A DNA stretch of 19,992 bases from contig JBHIBA010000052.1 of the NCBI GenBank assembly GCA_046758845.1, forward strand, positions 1 through 19,992. The letters are read 5' to 3'. A program made the translations under genes and the position numbers. Numbering within the stretch: the first letter of the stretch is position 1; every line of letters starts with the position of its first letter. The stretch comes from JBHIBA01 sp046758845 (GTDB taxonomy: Bacteria; UBA8248; JACPRG01; G963555815). This document shows, in pieces, positions 8,132 through 14,423 of this stretch. Under the pieces are notes generated by a model. That model was not told the origin of the DNA and made no database searches. It saw only the letters and a list, made by a program, of their open reading frames with translations.

Positions 8132-8163
8132 GGAACGGCCGAACGATCGTTCCCGCGACTTTT
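8132..8163 (+). terminator. weak terminator-like hairpin between convergent genes
   Basis: GGAACG at 8132-8137 pairs with CGTTCC at 8148-8153, and a TTTT run follows at 8160-8163. An alternative fold is the perfect 12-bp palindrome GAACGATCGTTC at 8141-8152. It lies directly behind the pump stop codon and ahead of the convergent metallopeptidase end. The gap to the T-run makes it a weak intrinsic terminator. Confidence 0.35.
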
Positions 8164-8189
8164 AACCTCCACCCGAATCGCACGAGGGG

Positions 8190-8570
8190 CTAATAGGCGT
8201 CGAGGTCCATCAACCGCTCGTCGCTGATTCCGAAATGGTGGGCGATCTCGTGCACGATGGTGTGGCGGACCTGTTTCCTGATCTCGCCGGGGGTGGTTGC
8301 GCCCTCTTCAACGGGACCTTGATAGATGATGATTCGATCGGGAAGGGTCGCGTCGTGGAAAAAAGAACGCTCTGTGCGGGGAATTCCCTGGTAAAGGCCG
8401 AACAGCGTCCCCCCCGCCGGGACGCCGACCTCTCGAAGCACCTCCTCAGTCGGCCAGTCTTCCACGCAAATCTCGACGTTCTCCGGCCGCTCACCCAATT
8501 CGGAATCCAGGTGTAGAAAGACCTCCTCGACCACCTCTTCCACCAACCCCAGGAAGGCGTCCCTGTTCAT
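8190..8570 (-). CDS. metallopeptidase family protein (minimal zincin, PF06262-like)
   Basis: A 126-residue protein with the zinc-protease signature HEIAHHFGISDERL (H107, E108, H111) close to the C-terminus. An acidic helical N-terminus comes before it. The LFGLYQGIPRTER segment and the strand PDRIIIYQGPV are typical of the small family of minimal zincins found in many bacteria. This length is normal for the family, so it is not a truncated protease. Neither a natural substrate nor a physiological role is known. The ATG at 8570 has no clear Shine-Dalgarno sequence. The gene stands alone: it converges with the pump gene and is 231 bp from the thiolase upstream on the same strand. It has no signal peptide, so it is probably cytoplasmic. 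Confidence 0.85.
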   Translation of the reverse strand: MNRDAFLGLVEEVVEEVFLHLDSELGERPENVEICVEDWPTEEVLREVGVPAGGTLFGLYQGIPRTERSFFHDATLPDRIIIYQGPVEEGATTPGEIRKQVRHTIVHEIAHHFGISDERLMDLDAY

Positions 8571-8742
8571 TGACTTGAACCCGACTACGGCTGAGTGACT
8601 CTCCCTGGTGTCATATCACGCAAGTAAATGCGACAGGTATCCCGGCAAAAATGTACCCGCTTAATGACGGGGAGAGTTTTCCCGAAGCTTGCGGGACCTC
8701 GTTGCGGGTTTCGAGGATTGTGGGCGGTGTAGCGCGGGGCGC

Positions 8743-8755
8743 GGGTCGGTGACCC
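8743..8755. other. small GC hairpin beside the thiolase 3' stem
   Basis: GGGTC at 8743-8747 and GACCC at 8751-8755 form a 5-bp stem with a 3-nt loop. GACCC can alternatively pair with GGGTC at 8799-8803, extending the neighbouring larger stem, so the two structures may be mutually exclusive. Confidence 0.3.
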
Positions 8756-8759
8756 TCAG

Positions 8760-8800
8760 CCTCCGCCCCAGAGGCTAAGCCAGTCAAGCAGGGGCGGAGG
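8760..8800 (-). terminator. strong GC hairpin at the end of the thiolase gene
   Basis: CCTCCGCCCC at 8760-8769 pairs perfectly with GGGGCGGAGG at 8791-8800, a 10-bp stem with a 21-nt loop that holds its own small dyad (GGCT-A-AGCC). The stem starts one base beyond the thiolase stop codon. There is no T-tract, so it may stabilise the mRNA 3' end or assist factor-dependent termination rather than act as a classic intrinsic terminator. Confidence 0.4.
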
Positions 8801-8801
8801 G

Positions 8802-9998
8802 TCAAGAACCATCGGGGACACCCAACACGAGGGCCACCCCCTGGCCGCCCCCGACACAGGCCGTCGCCAATCCGAGTCTTTTCTGGGAGAGGTTAAGTTC
8901 CGTCAAAAGGGTCAGCGTCAGCCGGGCCCCGGTCGCTCCGAGGGGATGGCCCAGGGCCACCGCCCCCCCGTTGACGTTCACGACCGATCGGTCCAGTCCC
9001 ATCTCCTTTTCCACGGCCAGGTACTGGGCGGCGAAGGCCTCGTTGACTTCGACGACCTCCATGTCCCCAAGCTTCAGCTCCGCCCGCTCCAAAGCGGTCC
9101 GGGAAGCCGGCACCGGCCCGATCCCCATGATGTCCGGCTCGACCCCCGACACGCCCCACGAAAGGAGTCGTCCGATCGCCTTCAGTCCCCTCTTCTTCGC
9201 CGCCTCGCTCGAGGCCATCACCAGGGCCGCCGCGCCGTCATTGATACCGCTTGCGTTTCCGGCTGTGACAACCCCGTCGTCCTTGAACACAGGCTGCAGA
9301 CTGGCCAGCTTCTCCGGCGTGGCATCGGGCCGCAGATGTTCATCCACCTGAAAGGCGGTCTCTTTTCCCTTCCGGCCTTTGACGATCACGGGGACGATCT
9401 CCTCGGCCAGCCTGCCGGAGGAAATCGCCTCTTTCGCCCGCTGCTGGCTTTGGAAGGCGAACAGGTCGCACTCCTGCCGGGTGACGCCATACCTCTGGGC
9501 GAGGTTTTCGGCGGTCATCCCCATGGAGCATCCGCAGCGCGAATCCGTCAGGGCGGCCCACAGGGTATCCACCAGATCTCCCCCGCCCAACGGAAAGCCC
9601 CATCTGGCGCCGTACATGGCGTGCGGCGCACGACTCATGGACTCCGTCCCGCCGGCCAGGACGAAATCGGCTTCTCCCAGGAGAATCTGATAGGCCCCCT
9701 CGATGACCGCTTGAAAGCCGGAGGCGCAAAGCCGGTTCACCGTCAGCGCGGGAGTCGCGGTGGGGACCTTGGCGTTGAGACCGACGTGTCGGGCCAGGTA
9801 AGGGGCGTCGTCGCTGGTTTGCATGACGTTGCCGAAAACCACGTGGCCGATGTCTTCCGGCGAAATCCCGGACCGCGCCAGGGCCCCCTTTGCGGCCACG
9901 GTCGCCAGTTCCGTCGCCGTGCAATTCTTCAGGGTTCCCCCGTAGGCGCCGAAGGGGGTGCGGGCGCCGCTCAAGAATACGACCCCTCTCCTCTTCAA
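8802..9998 (-). CDS. acetyl-CoA C-acyltransferase (thiolase)
   Basis: A 398-residue thiolase of normal length. All catalytic positions are present: the nucleophilic cysteine in NRLCASGFQA (C91), NEAFA (319-323), the catalytic histidine in GHPLGATGAR (H351), and the second cysteine in CVGGGQG (C381). The AGGTESMSRAPH block (115-126) is typical of biosynthetic or degradative acetoacetyl-CoA thiolases. The enzyme condenses two acetyl-CoA or cleaves 3-ketoacyl-CoA with CoA; sequence alone does not decide direction or chain length. The start is a TTG at 9998, supported by GGAGG at 10007-10011 with eight bases between. No other beta-oxidation gene is adjacent, although a crotonase gene lies about 7 kb away. 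The annotation could be atoB/phaA-like or fadA-like, so I give no symbol. Confidence 0.93.
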   Translation of the reverse strand: MKRRGVVFLSGARTPFGAYGGTLKNCTATELATVAAKGALARSGISPEDIGHVVFGNVMQTSDDAPYLARHVGLNAKVPTATPALTVNRLCASGFQAVIEGAYQILLGEADFVLAGGTESMSRAPHAMYGARWGFPLGGGDLVDTLWAALTDSRCGCSMGMTAENLAQRYGVTRQECDLFAFQSQQRAKEAISSGRLAEEIVPVIVKGRKGKETAFQVDEHLRPDATPEKLASLQPVFKDDGVVTAGNASGINDGAAALVMASSEAAKKRGLKAIGRLLSWGVSGVEPDIMGIGPVPASRTALERAELKLGDMEVVEVNEAFAAQYLAVEKEMGLDRSVVNVNGGAVALGHPLGATGARLTLTLLTELNLSQKRLGLATACVGGGQGVALVLGVPDGS

Positions 9999-10055
9999 TG
10001 ACGAAACCTCCGACTGTCTAATTTGCTAAAGGGAACGAAATCGAATGGACACCTC

Positions 10056-10157
10056 TGTCGCCCCGGGCGAAGCGAAGGGGCTCAGACGTGTAAGAATTTC
10101 TGGCAAGCCCCCTTGCGATATTCGGGGCGGCCTTTGGCCGGCTCATTCGGAATGACA
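10056..10157. repeat. imperfect palindromic intergenic element (repeat or MITE-like)
   Basis: About 102 bp with partly matching inverted ends: TGTCGCCCCG at 10056-10065 against CGGAATGACA at 10148-10157, 7 of 10 paired with all mismatches transitions. A central stem GCAAG/CTTGC lies at 10103-10116, flanked by GAAT/ATTC pairing. A second stem CGGCC-TTT-GGCCG lies at 10128-10140, and a GAAGCGAAGGGG motif is on the left. This layout recalls the TGTCATTCCGAG-GCGAAGCG type of intergenic repeat common in environmental bacterial genomes. Only one copy is in the window, so repeat status is inferred. Confidence 0.45.
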
Positions 10158-10192
10158 CCCCAGCGACAAAGCGCTCTGGTCAGCGAGAAGAC

Positions 10193-10236
10193 AAAATTTG
10201 ATCCGGCCGATCCCCCGGATGACCAGGGGCCCCCTG
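10193..10236 (-). terminator. tandem hairpins at the end of the hemB operon
   Basis: Read on the minus strand just past the LpdD-like stop codon, a near-perfect palindrome comes first (10224-10236, arms CAGGGG/CCCCTG). A 6-bp stem follows (ATCCGG at 10201-10206, CCGGAT at 10215-10220), then AAATTTT, which places a short T-run at 10196-10193. This is a plausible but not strong intrinsic terminator for the five-gene operon. Confidence 0.4.
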
Positions 10237-10241
10237 CGCCC

Positions 10242-10715
10242 TCATTCTGACAGGTCCTCGGCCGGGGGCTTGGCGCGGGCCTGTTCTTCGAGGACCGGCA
10301 GGACCTCCTCCGCCAGGGCCGCACAGACCCGGTTCACCTCGCGGATCTGTTCGTCCTTCAAACCCTCATAATGAATTCCGCACAATACGACCACATTTGC
10401 CCGAAGACGGGAGGCGAAGGACTCGGCGATTCGCCGCGCGGGCTCCTCGTCCCGATGGCCCGGACGATTCAAAACGCTGGCCGTCGCCGACGCGCGGCAA
10501 GGGTCTCGAAGACTGGGCCGGGGAACGGCCAGGACCACCGCGCCGATATGCGGCCGAACGCCCCCGGAGAGCTGAATCGCCAGATCGGCTCCCTGCCACC
10601 GGGCCTCGATGCGCAATGGGTGACCCAGAAATTCCCGCTCTGCAAGGACGGGAGGTTCGGAAAGCATTCCGCAACACTCGCCCTTTCCCCCCACGGACGA
10701 CCGGGAATCCGCCAC
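10242..10715 (-). CDS. LpdD-like protein (prenylated-flavin chaperone-like family)
   Basis: A protein of up to 157 residues with a central block GGVRPHIGAVVLAVPRPS, then SATASVLNRPGHRDEEPARR and VVVLCGIHYEGL. I recall this arrangement (GG-x-x-PHIGA, S-x-TSV-x-x-x-GH-K/R-x-D/E) from the small proteins related to LpdD, proposed to help install prenylated FMN in UbiD-type decarboxylases. The assignment rests on memory of the motif, not a search. A GTG start at 10715 lies six bases behind the hemB stop with a poorly spaced AAGG. An ATG at 10667 gives 141 residues and removes a poorly conserved-looking stretch. There is no signal peptide. It sits last in the miaB-hemB operon. No ubiD or ubiX gene is in the window, so the partner, if any, is elsewhere. 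Confidence 0.6.
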   Translation of the reverse strand: MADSRSSVGGKGECCGMLSEPPVLAEREFLGHPLRIEARWQGADLAIQLSGGVRPHIGAVVLAVPRPSLRDPCRASATASVLNRPGHRDEEPARRIAESFASRLRANVVVLCGIHYEGLKDEQIREVNRVCAALAEEVLPVLEEQARAKPPAEDLSE

Positions 10716-10721
10716 AGACCT

Positions 10722-11729
10722 TCAACCCGCCTTCAGCAACCGGGCCGCATCTTTGGCAAAATAGGTCAGGATCAGGTCGGCCCCGGCTCTTTTGATCGAG
10801 GTCAGAACTTCCATCATGGCCGCCTGTCCATCTATCCAGCCGTTTTGCCCGGCCGCTTTGACCATGGCGAACTCTCCGCTGACGTTGTAGGCCGCCACCG
10901 GCAAATCGAAGGCGTCCCGCACGCGGCAAATCACGTCCAGGTAAGGAAGGGCGGGCTTCACCATGACGATGTCCGCCCCCTCGGCCACATCGAGCTCCAC
11001 TTCCCGCAACGCCTCTCTAACGTTGGGCGGGTCCATCTGGTAGGAGCGACGGTCCCCGAAAGCGGGGGCCGATTCGGCCGCCACCCGGAACGGGCCGTAA
11101 AAGCAGGAAGCATATTTCGCCGCATAGCTCACGATGGGGGTTCCGGTCAGTCTTTCCTCGTCCAGGGCCGCGCGGATGGCCCCAACCCGGCCGTCCATCA
11201 TGTCCGAAGGGGCAACCAGGTCCGCGCCGGCCCGGGCCTGCGACACGGCCGTCTTCGCAAGGATTTCCACCGAGAGGTCGTTGTCCACCCGACCATCCTC
11301 GGTGACCACCCCACAATGGCCATGGCTCATGTACTCACACAGACAGGTGTCAGCAATGACCACCAGTTCGGGATGGGCTTCCTTTAAGGCCCGGATCGCC
11401 CGCTGGATGATGCCGTCCTCCGCCCAGGCGCCCGTCGCCTCTTCGTCCTTCGAATCCGGGATGCCGAAGAGCATCACCGCCGGGACGCCGACCTCCAGGA
11501 CCTCCCCGGCCTCCTCCGCGACCAGGTCCACGGAGACTTGATCATTCCCCGGCATGGGGGGAATCTCCTGGCGCACGCCCTTTCCAGGGACGACGAACAT
11601 GGGGTGGATGAAATCGCAGGGGTCGAGGCGGGTCTCTCGCACCATGCGCCGCAGAGCAGGGGTTTCGCGCAAGCGCCTGGGTCGGTGGACAACTGGAAGG
11701 TTCTTGACCAGGTGGATCAATTGCTCCAT
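10722..11729 (-). CDS. hemB: delta-aminolevulinic acid dehydratase (porphobilinogen synthase)
   Basis: 335 residues from the ATG at 11729. An ideal AAGGAGG at 11735-11741 with five bases of spacing decides this start over the GTG at 11744. The enzyme joins two 5-aminolevulinate molecules to porphobilinogen, the first common step of tetrapyrrole synthesis, in the cytoplasm as an octamer. Both Schiff-base lysines are present in SYAAKYAS (K205) and MVKPALPY (K258). The zinc-binding cysteine triad is complete in DTCLCEYMSHGHCG (C129, C131, C139), marking the zinc-dependent class rather than the aspartate-rich magnesium class. The FGDRRSYQMDP segment over the active site is intact. It lies 51 bp behind the VanZ-like gene and directly ahead of the LpdD-like gene. 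No other haem gene is present. Confidence 0.97.
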   Translation of the reverse strand: MEQLIHLVKNLPVVHRPRRLRETPALRRMVRETRLDPCDFIHPMFVVPGKGVRQEIPPMPGNDQVSVDLVAEEAGEVLEVGVPAVMLFGIPDSKDEEATGAWAEDGIIQRAIRALKEAHPELVVIADTCLCEYMSHGHCGVVTEDGRVDNDLSVEILAKTAVSQARAGADLVAPSDMMDGRVGAIRAALDEERLTGTPIVSYAAKYASCFYGPFRVAAESAPAFGDRRSYQMDPPNVREALREVELDVAEGADIVMVKPALPYLDVICRVRDAFDLPVAAYNVSGEFAMVKAAGQNGWIDGQAAMMEVLTSIKRAGADLILTYFAKDAARLLKAG

Positions 11730-11734
11730 GTCGC

Positions 11735-11741
11735 CCTCCTT
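11735..11741 (-). promoter_or_regulatory. hemB ribosome binding site
   Basis: AAGGAGG on the minus strand, five bases before ATG 11729. It lies inside the reading frame that would start at GTG 11744, which shows that the longer version is not the real start. Confidence 0.75.
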
Positions 11742-11780
11742 CACTTTACAGCGCCGGCTTCGGTTCTTGAAAGGGCCGAA

Positions 11781-12203
11781 TCAGTATCTCACAGCGCCGC
11801 CCGGTGTGGAAGAGTCCCTTTTCGAATGAGAGAAGTACCTGCAGATCCCGATGGCCAGCGCCGCGCCGATTCCATCCGCCGCCAAATCACCCAGAGAGGA
11901 AGTTCGATAGGAAACCTGTCGTTGAAGCCACTCGTCTGACACAGCGTAGATCAAGCAAAAAACGAAAGCGAGCCAGGGAGCCGCTACACCCGAGCCCATT
12001 CCTCCGGCACGGCGAAGCGCCCGGAGCCACAAAAACCCGAGCAACCCGTACTCGGCCGCGTGGAAGAACTTATCGGCGTGCGGAACAGTAACCGATTGGA
12101 TGGGTGAGGGAACGGGCTGGGAGGAGAGGAAGAAGATCAAAGCCGAATAGAGGAGAAGAACCAGCGCGTCGGTTCTGCGGAACGAGACTCCCCGGGGCCT
12201 CAC
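11781..12203 (-). CDS. VanZ-like family membrane protein
   Basis: 140 residues from GTG 12203. The sequence shows a first hydrophobic segment (TDALVLLLYSALIFFLSSQP, 11-30), the family signature PHADKFFHAAEYGLLGFLWLRAL (41-63), a third segment with FVFCLIYAVSDEWLQ (80-94), and a last one following LGDLAADGIGAALA (104-117). This is the normal four-helix VanZ plan. Relatives include teicoplanin-resistance VanZ, but most chromosomal members have no known function, and resistance should not be inferred. The GTG overlaps the stop of the DUF151 gene by four bases (GTGA), implying coupled translation. An upstream ATG at 12248 would run deeper into the preceding gene and is less likely. It is third in the miaB operon. 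Confidence 0.8.
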   Translation of the reverse strand: MRPRGVSFRRTDALVLLLYSALIFFLSSQPVPSPIQSVTVPHADKFFHAAEYGLLGFLWLRALRRAGGMGSGVAAPWLAFVFCLIYAVSDEWLQRQVSYRTSSLGDLAADGIGAALAIGICRYFSHSKRDSSTPGGAVRY

Positions 12204-12724
12204 CTCTCGTATCTTCCGAAATCCTCTGGCTTGAGGTTTTCCAGCCACTTTTTCCAGTCATCGCTGTCGGGCATGTTCTCCCCCTCCTTCTCAGAGGCCG
12301 CGGCTTGCTGCTGCTCGGCAAACTCTATGCTCCGGGCCTCTTCGATGACCTTCTCGGCGACAAAGATGGGGGCATTCACGCGCAAAGCGAGAGCGATGGC
12401 ATCCGATGGGCGGGAATCGATGAGCACTTCCGTGCCGTTCAAATTGATGGTGATGACGGCGTAGAACGTGTTGTCCTTCAGATCATTAACGACCACGCGG
12501 GCGACCTGCGCCTTGAACCCTTCGATGATGTTCTTGATGAGGTCGTGCGTCATGGGACGGGGCGTGCTGACCTGCTCCATTTCCAGGGCGATGGCGTTCG
12601 CCTCAAAAATGCCCACCCAAATCGGCAGCACCTTCTTCTCTTCCACGTCCTTGAGTATGACGATGGGCATATTGGTCAGGGGGTCCAGCGTCAAGCCCTT
12701 CACCTTCATTTCCAGCATGCTCAT
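12200..12724 (-). CDS. bifunctional nuclease family protein (DUF151/BFN)
   Basis: 174 residues from ATG 12724, chosen because GGGAGG lies just upstream; a longer frame to 12811 would overlap the end of miaB. The N-terminal part holds the DUF151 domain (about 1-135): MKVKGLTLDPLTNMPIVILK, a conserved VLPIWVGIFEANAIALEM block, THDLIKNIIE, and the RPSDAIALALRVNAPIFVAE signature near 110-129. An acidic, Gln/Ala-rich C-terminal tail follows, ending in DDWKKWLENLKPEDFGRYER, which is common in these proteins. Plant relatives have been reported to have RNase/DNase activity; the bacterial role is unsettled. Its start is 16 bp behind the miaB stop, and it overlaps the VanZ-like start. The pairing of miaB with DUF151 is, as I recall, found in several bacterial phyla. 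Confidence 0.9.
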   Translation of the reverse strand: MSMLEMKVKGLTLDPLTNMPIVILKDVEEKKVLPIWVGIFEANAIALEMEQVSTPRPMTHDLIKNIIEGFKAQVARVVVNDLKDNTFYAVITINLNGTEVLIDSRPSDAIALALRVNAPIFVAEKVIEEARSIEFAEQQQAAASEKEGENMPDSDDWKKWLENLKPEDFGRYER

Positions 12725-12740
12725 TTTCCCTCCCGCGCCC

Positions 12741-14054
12741 TTATGCCGCCTTGCCTTGGAGGCTGTATAGCCCGCAACTCGTAATCTCGACCGGAACGGC
12801 GTGTCCCGCAAGCCGTAGCGGACCGTAGAAATTCACGACCTTGTTTGTCCGAGTCCGCCCGGTGAGCTTTCCGAGCTCTCTGGGGCTGGGACCCTCGACC
12901 AGAACCTCCTGCGTTGTCCCCTTCAGCGCCCAGTTCTTTTTTTCCGTGATTTCCCTCTGGAGGCTCATCAGCTCGTCGAAGCGTTTGGACTTCACCTCCT
13001 CCGGGACCTGATCTTCAAACTCGGCCGCGGGCGTTGCAGGCCGAACGGAGTACTTGAATAAGAAGATATTATCGAATTGCGCTTCCGCAAGGACTTTCAA
13101 CGATTTCTGATGATCTAGTTCCGTCTCACGAGGAAACCCCGTAATTATGTCACTCGTCAGCGAGATATATGGGATTTTCTCACGTAAGGCTTTAACTTTG
13201 TCCATGTACATTTCGGCTGTGTATCCTCGATACATCCGCTTCAAAACCCGGTCGGAGCCGGACTGAATCGGCAAGTGGAAGTGCTCACACACCTTCGCCT
13301 CTGAGGCCATGACGTCGATGAGCTCAGGGGATAAGTCACGGGGGTGGGAAGTCGTGAACCTCACCCACTCGATTCCGTCCACACCGGCAACCGCCCGCAG
13401 AAGGTCCGGAAAGGTCGGCTTTTTCGCCAGGTCTCGCCCATAGGAGTTGACGTTCTGGCCGAGGAGCGTGACTTCCTTATACCCCTGTTCGGCGAGAGCG
13501 CGCACCTCTTTGAGAATGACATCCTTCGGCTTGCTGACCTCTCGTCCCCGGGTGGCGGGCACAATGCAGAAGGAGCAATTCTTGTTGCACCCGACGGAGA
13601 CGGTTACGAAGGCCTTGATCCTGCTCCGGCGGATGACAGGGGTGTCGGCGTCCCAATCGAAGGGGATGGGCTCGGTGTCCACGACGCCGGCTCCCCGTTC
13701 CTCCAGCCGCCCCAAAAGGTCCGGAAGCCTCCGAATGTTTTGGGTTCCGAATACCAGATCCACGGCCGGTGCCCGCCGAACGATTTCCTTGCCCATCCGC
13801 TGCGCCACGCAGCCGCAGACGCCGATCTTCAAACTGGGGTTCTTTTTCTTCAGGCGGGAGAGCTGTCCAAGCTTGCTGAACATCTTGTGCTCGGCCTTGT
13901 CCCGGACGCTGCAAGTGTTCACCAGAACGAGATCGGCCTCAGAGAGGTTATCGGCGGGGTCGTAGCCCTGCCGGTGTAGGATCCCCGAGATCCACTCGGA
14001 GTCATTCTCGTTCATTTGACAACCGAACGTCAGGATCGAAAATTTCTGGCTCAT
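12741..14054 (-). CDS. miaB: tRNA-2-methylthio-N6-dimethylallyladenosine synthase MiaB
   Basis: A 437-residue methylthiotransferase with the complete three-domain plan. The N-terminal UPF0004 domain carries the three cysteines for the auxiliary iron-sulfur cluster (C12 in FGCQMN, C48 in NTCSVRD, C82 in GVCGC). The radical-SAM core has CNKNCSFC (C156, C160, C163) with VPATRGRE after it, and the C-terminal TRAM domain spans about 370-435. The enzyme adds a methylthio group to i6A37 of tRNAs that read UNN codons. The QMN and VPxTRG motifs favour MiaB over MtaB or RimO. ATG 14054 has only a weak ribosome binding site. It is the first gene of the operon and has a strong promoter about 60 bp upstream. 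The prenyltransferase gene miaA is not in the window. Confidence 0.96.
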   Translation of the reverse strand: MSQKFSILTFGCQMNENDSEWISGILHRQGYDPADNLSEADLVLVNTCSVRDKAEHKMFSKLGQLSRLKKKNPSLKIGVCGCVAQRMGKEIVRRAPAVDLVFGTQNIRRLPDLLGRLEERGAGVVDTEPIPFDWDADTPVIRRSRIKAFVTVSVGCNKNCSFCIVPATRGREVSKPKDVILKEVRALAEQGYKEVTLLGQNVNSYGRDLAKKPTFPDLLRAVAGVDGIEWVRFTTSHPRDLSPELIDVMASEAKVCEHFHLPIQSGSDRVLKRMYRGYTAEMYMDKVKALREKIPYISLTSDIITGFPRETELDHQKSLKVLAEAQFDNIFLFKYSVRPATPAAEFEDQVPEEVKSKRFDELMSLQREITEKKNWALKGTTQEVLVEGPSPRELGKLTGRTRTNKVVNFYGPLRLAGHAVPVEITSCGLYSLQGKAA

Positions 14055-14111
14055 AGTTCAAGTTCCCGGGAAAGAGAAACCCGGATCGGCCCTCACAGAG
14101 TCGGACAGTTG

Positions 14112-14140
14112 AATATAAAAGGGGGTCTTGGGGCTGTCAA
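14112..14140 (-). promoter_or_regulatory. sigma-70 type promoter for the miaB operon
   Basis: On the minus strand a perfect -35 TTGACA (14135-14140) is followed after exactly 17 bp by a -10 TATATT (14112-14117). Transcription would start near 14105 and leave a leader of about 50 nt before miaB. This is the best promoter in the window. Confidence 0.75.
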
Positions 14141-14289
14141 GCCGGCGCCCAACACCCATCATCGCATTTGTCTCGGAGTTCCATCCACCCCGATATGATG
14201 CAGGCGCCCCCGCTCCCGATCCGCCGAATCTCTTTCTGCATAGAGGATTGACGATGAGTCCGGCTCGCCGCATATAGCACTCGAACAAC

Positions 14290-14319
14290 GGGCGCAGCGT
14301 CGGTATCGTCGCTGCGTCC
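14290..14319 (+). other. 10-bp stem-loop upstream of eno
   Basis: GGGCGCAGCG at 14290-14299 pairs with CGCTGCGTCC at 14310-14319 with one G-T wobble, around a 10-nt loop TCGGTATCGT. It ends 104 bp before the eno ATG. A smaller stem, GGCAA-GCTT-TTGCC at 14326-14339, follows at once. It could lie in the eno leader or be a protein-binding dyad; no T-tract follows. Confidence 0.45.
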
Positions 14320-14423
14320 AGTCAAGGCAAGCTTTTGCCCACCCGGGGCGCGAACCTTCAGAGGACCTTTGCTTGTGAATCAGACCAAAATTCCCCTAAA
14401 CGGCGAGGAGCAACCGTAGAGGT

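Larger units (their letters stand above)
14055..14423. other. 369-bp divergent intergenic region between miaB and eno
   Basis: It holds the miaB promoter on the left, and two hairpins at 14290-14319 and 14326-14339 nearer to eno. No open frame here looks coding and no tRNA fold is visible. For eno I found only poor promoter candidates, such as TTGACG at 14248-14253 with TATAGC 19 bp on. eno has GAGGAG and AGAGGT just before its ATG. Confidence 0.5.

Noticed and set aside
8611..8805. A 64-codon minus-strand frame between the thiolase and metallopeptidase genes.
   Set aside because: It has no recognisable motif or ribosome binding site, starts in the thiolase stop region and runs through the terminator-like stem.
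10023..10250. A 75-codon plus-strand frame between the thiolase and LpdD-like genes.
   Set aside because: It runs through the palindromic element and both terminator stems and has no recognisable motif. The region is better explained as non-coding.
10371..11387. A 338-codon plus-strand frame opposite hemB and the LpdD-like gene.
   Set aside because: It lies on the reverse strand of hemB, whose catalytic and zinc residues are all present, and has no recognisable domain.
11781..12203. Glycopeptide (teicoplanin) resistance by the VanZ-like protein.
   Set aside because: Most chromosomal VanZ-domain proteins are not resistance genes, and no other van genes are present.
12725..12811. A longer N-terminus for the DUF151 gene.
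   Set aside because: It would overlap the miaB C-terminus, whereas ATG 12724 has GGGAGG just upstream and begins at the start of the conserved domain.
14055..14423. A tRNA or other known RNA gene in the longest intergenic region.
   Set aside because: I looked for acceptor-stem pairing and T-loop signatures and saw none. Only the two simple hairpins are visible.
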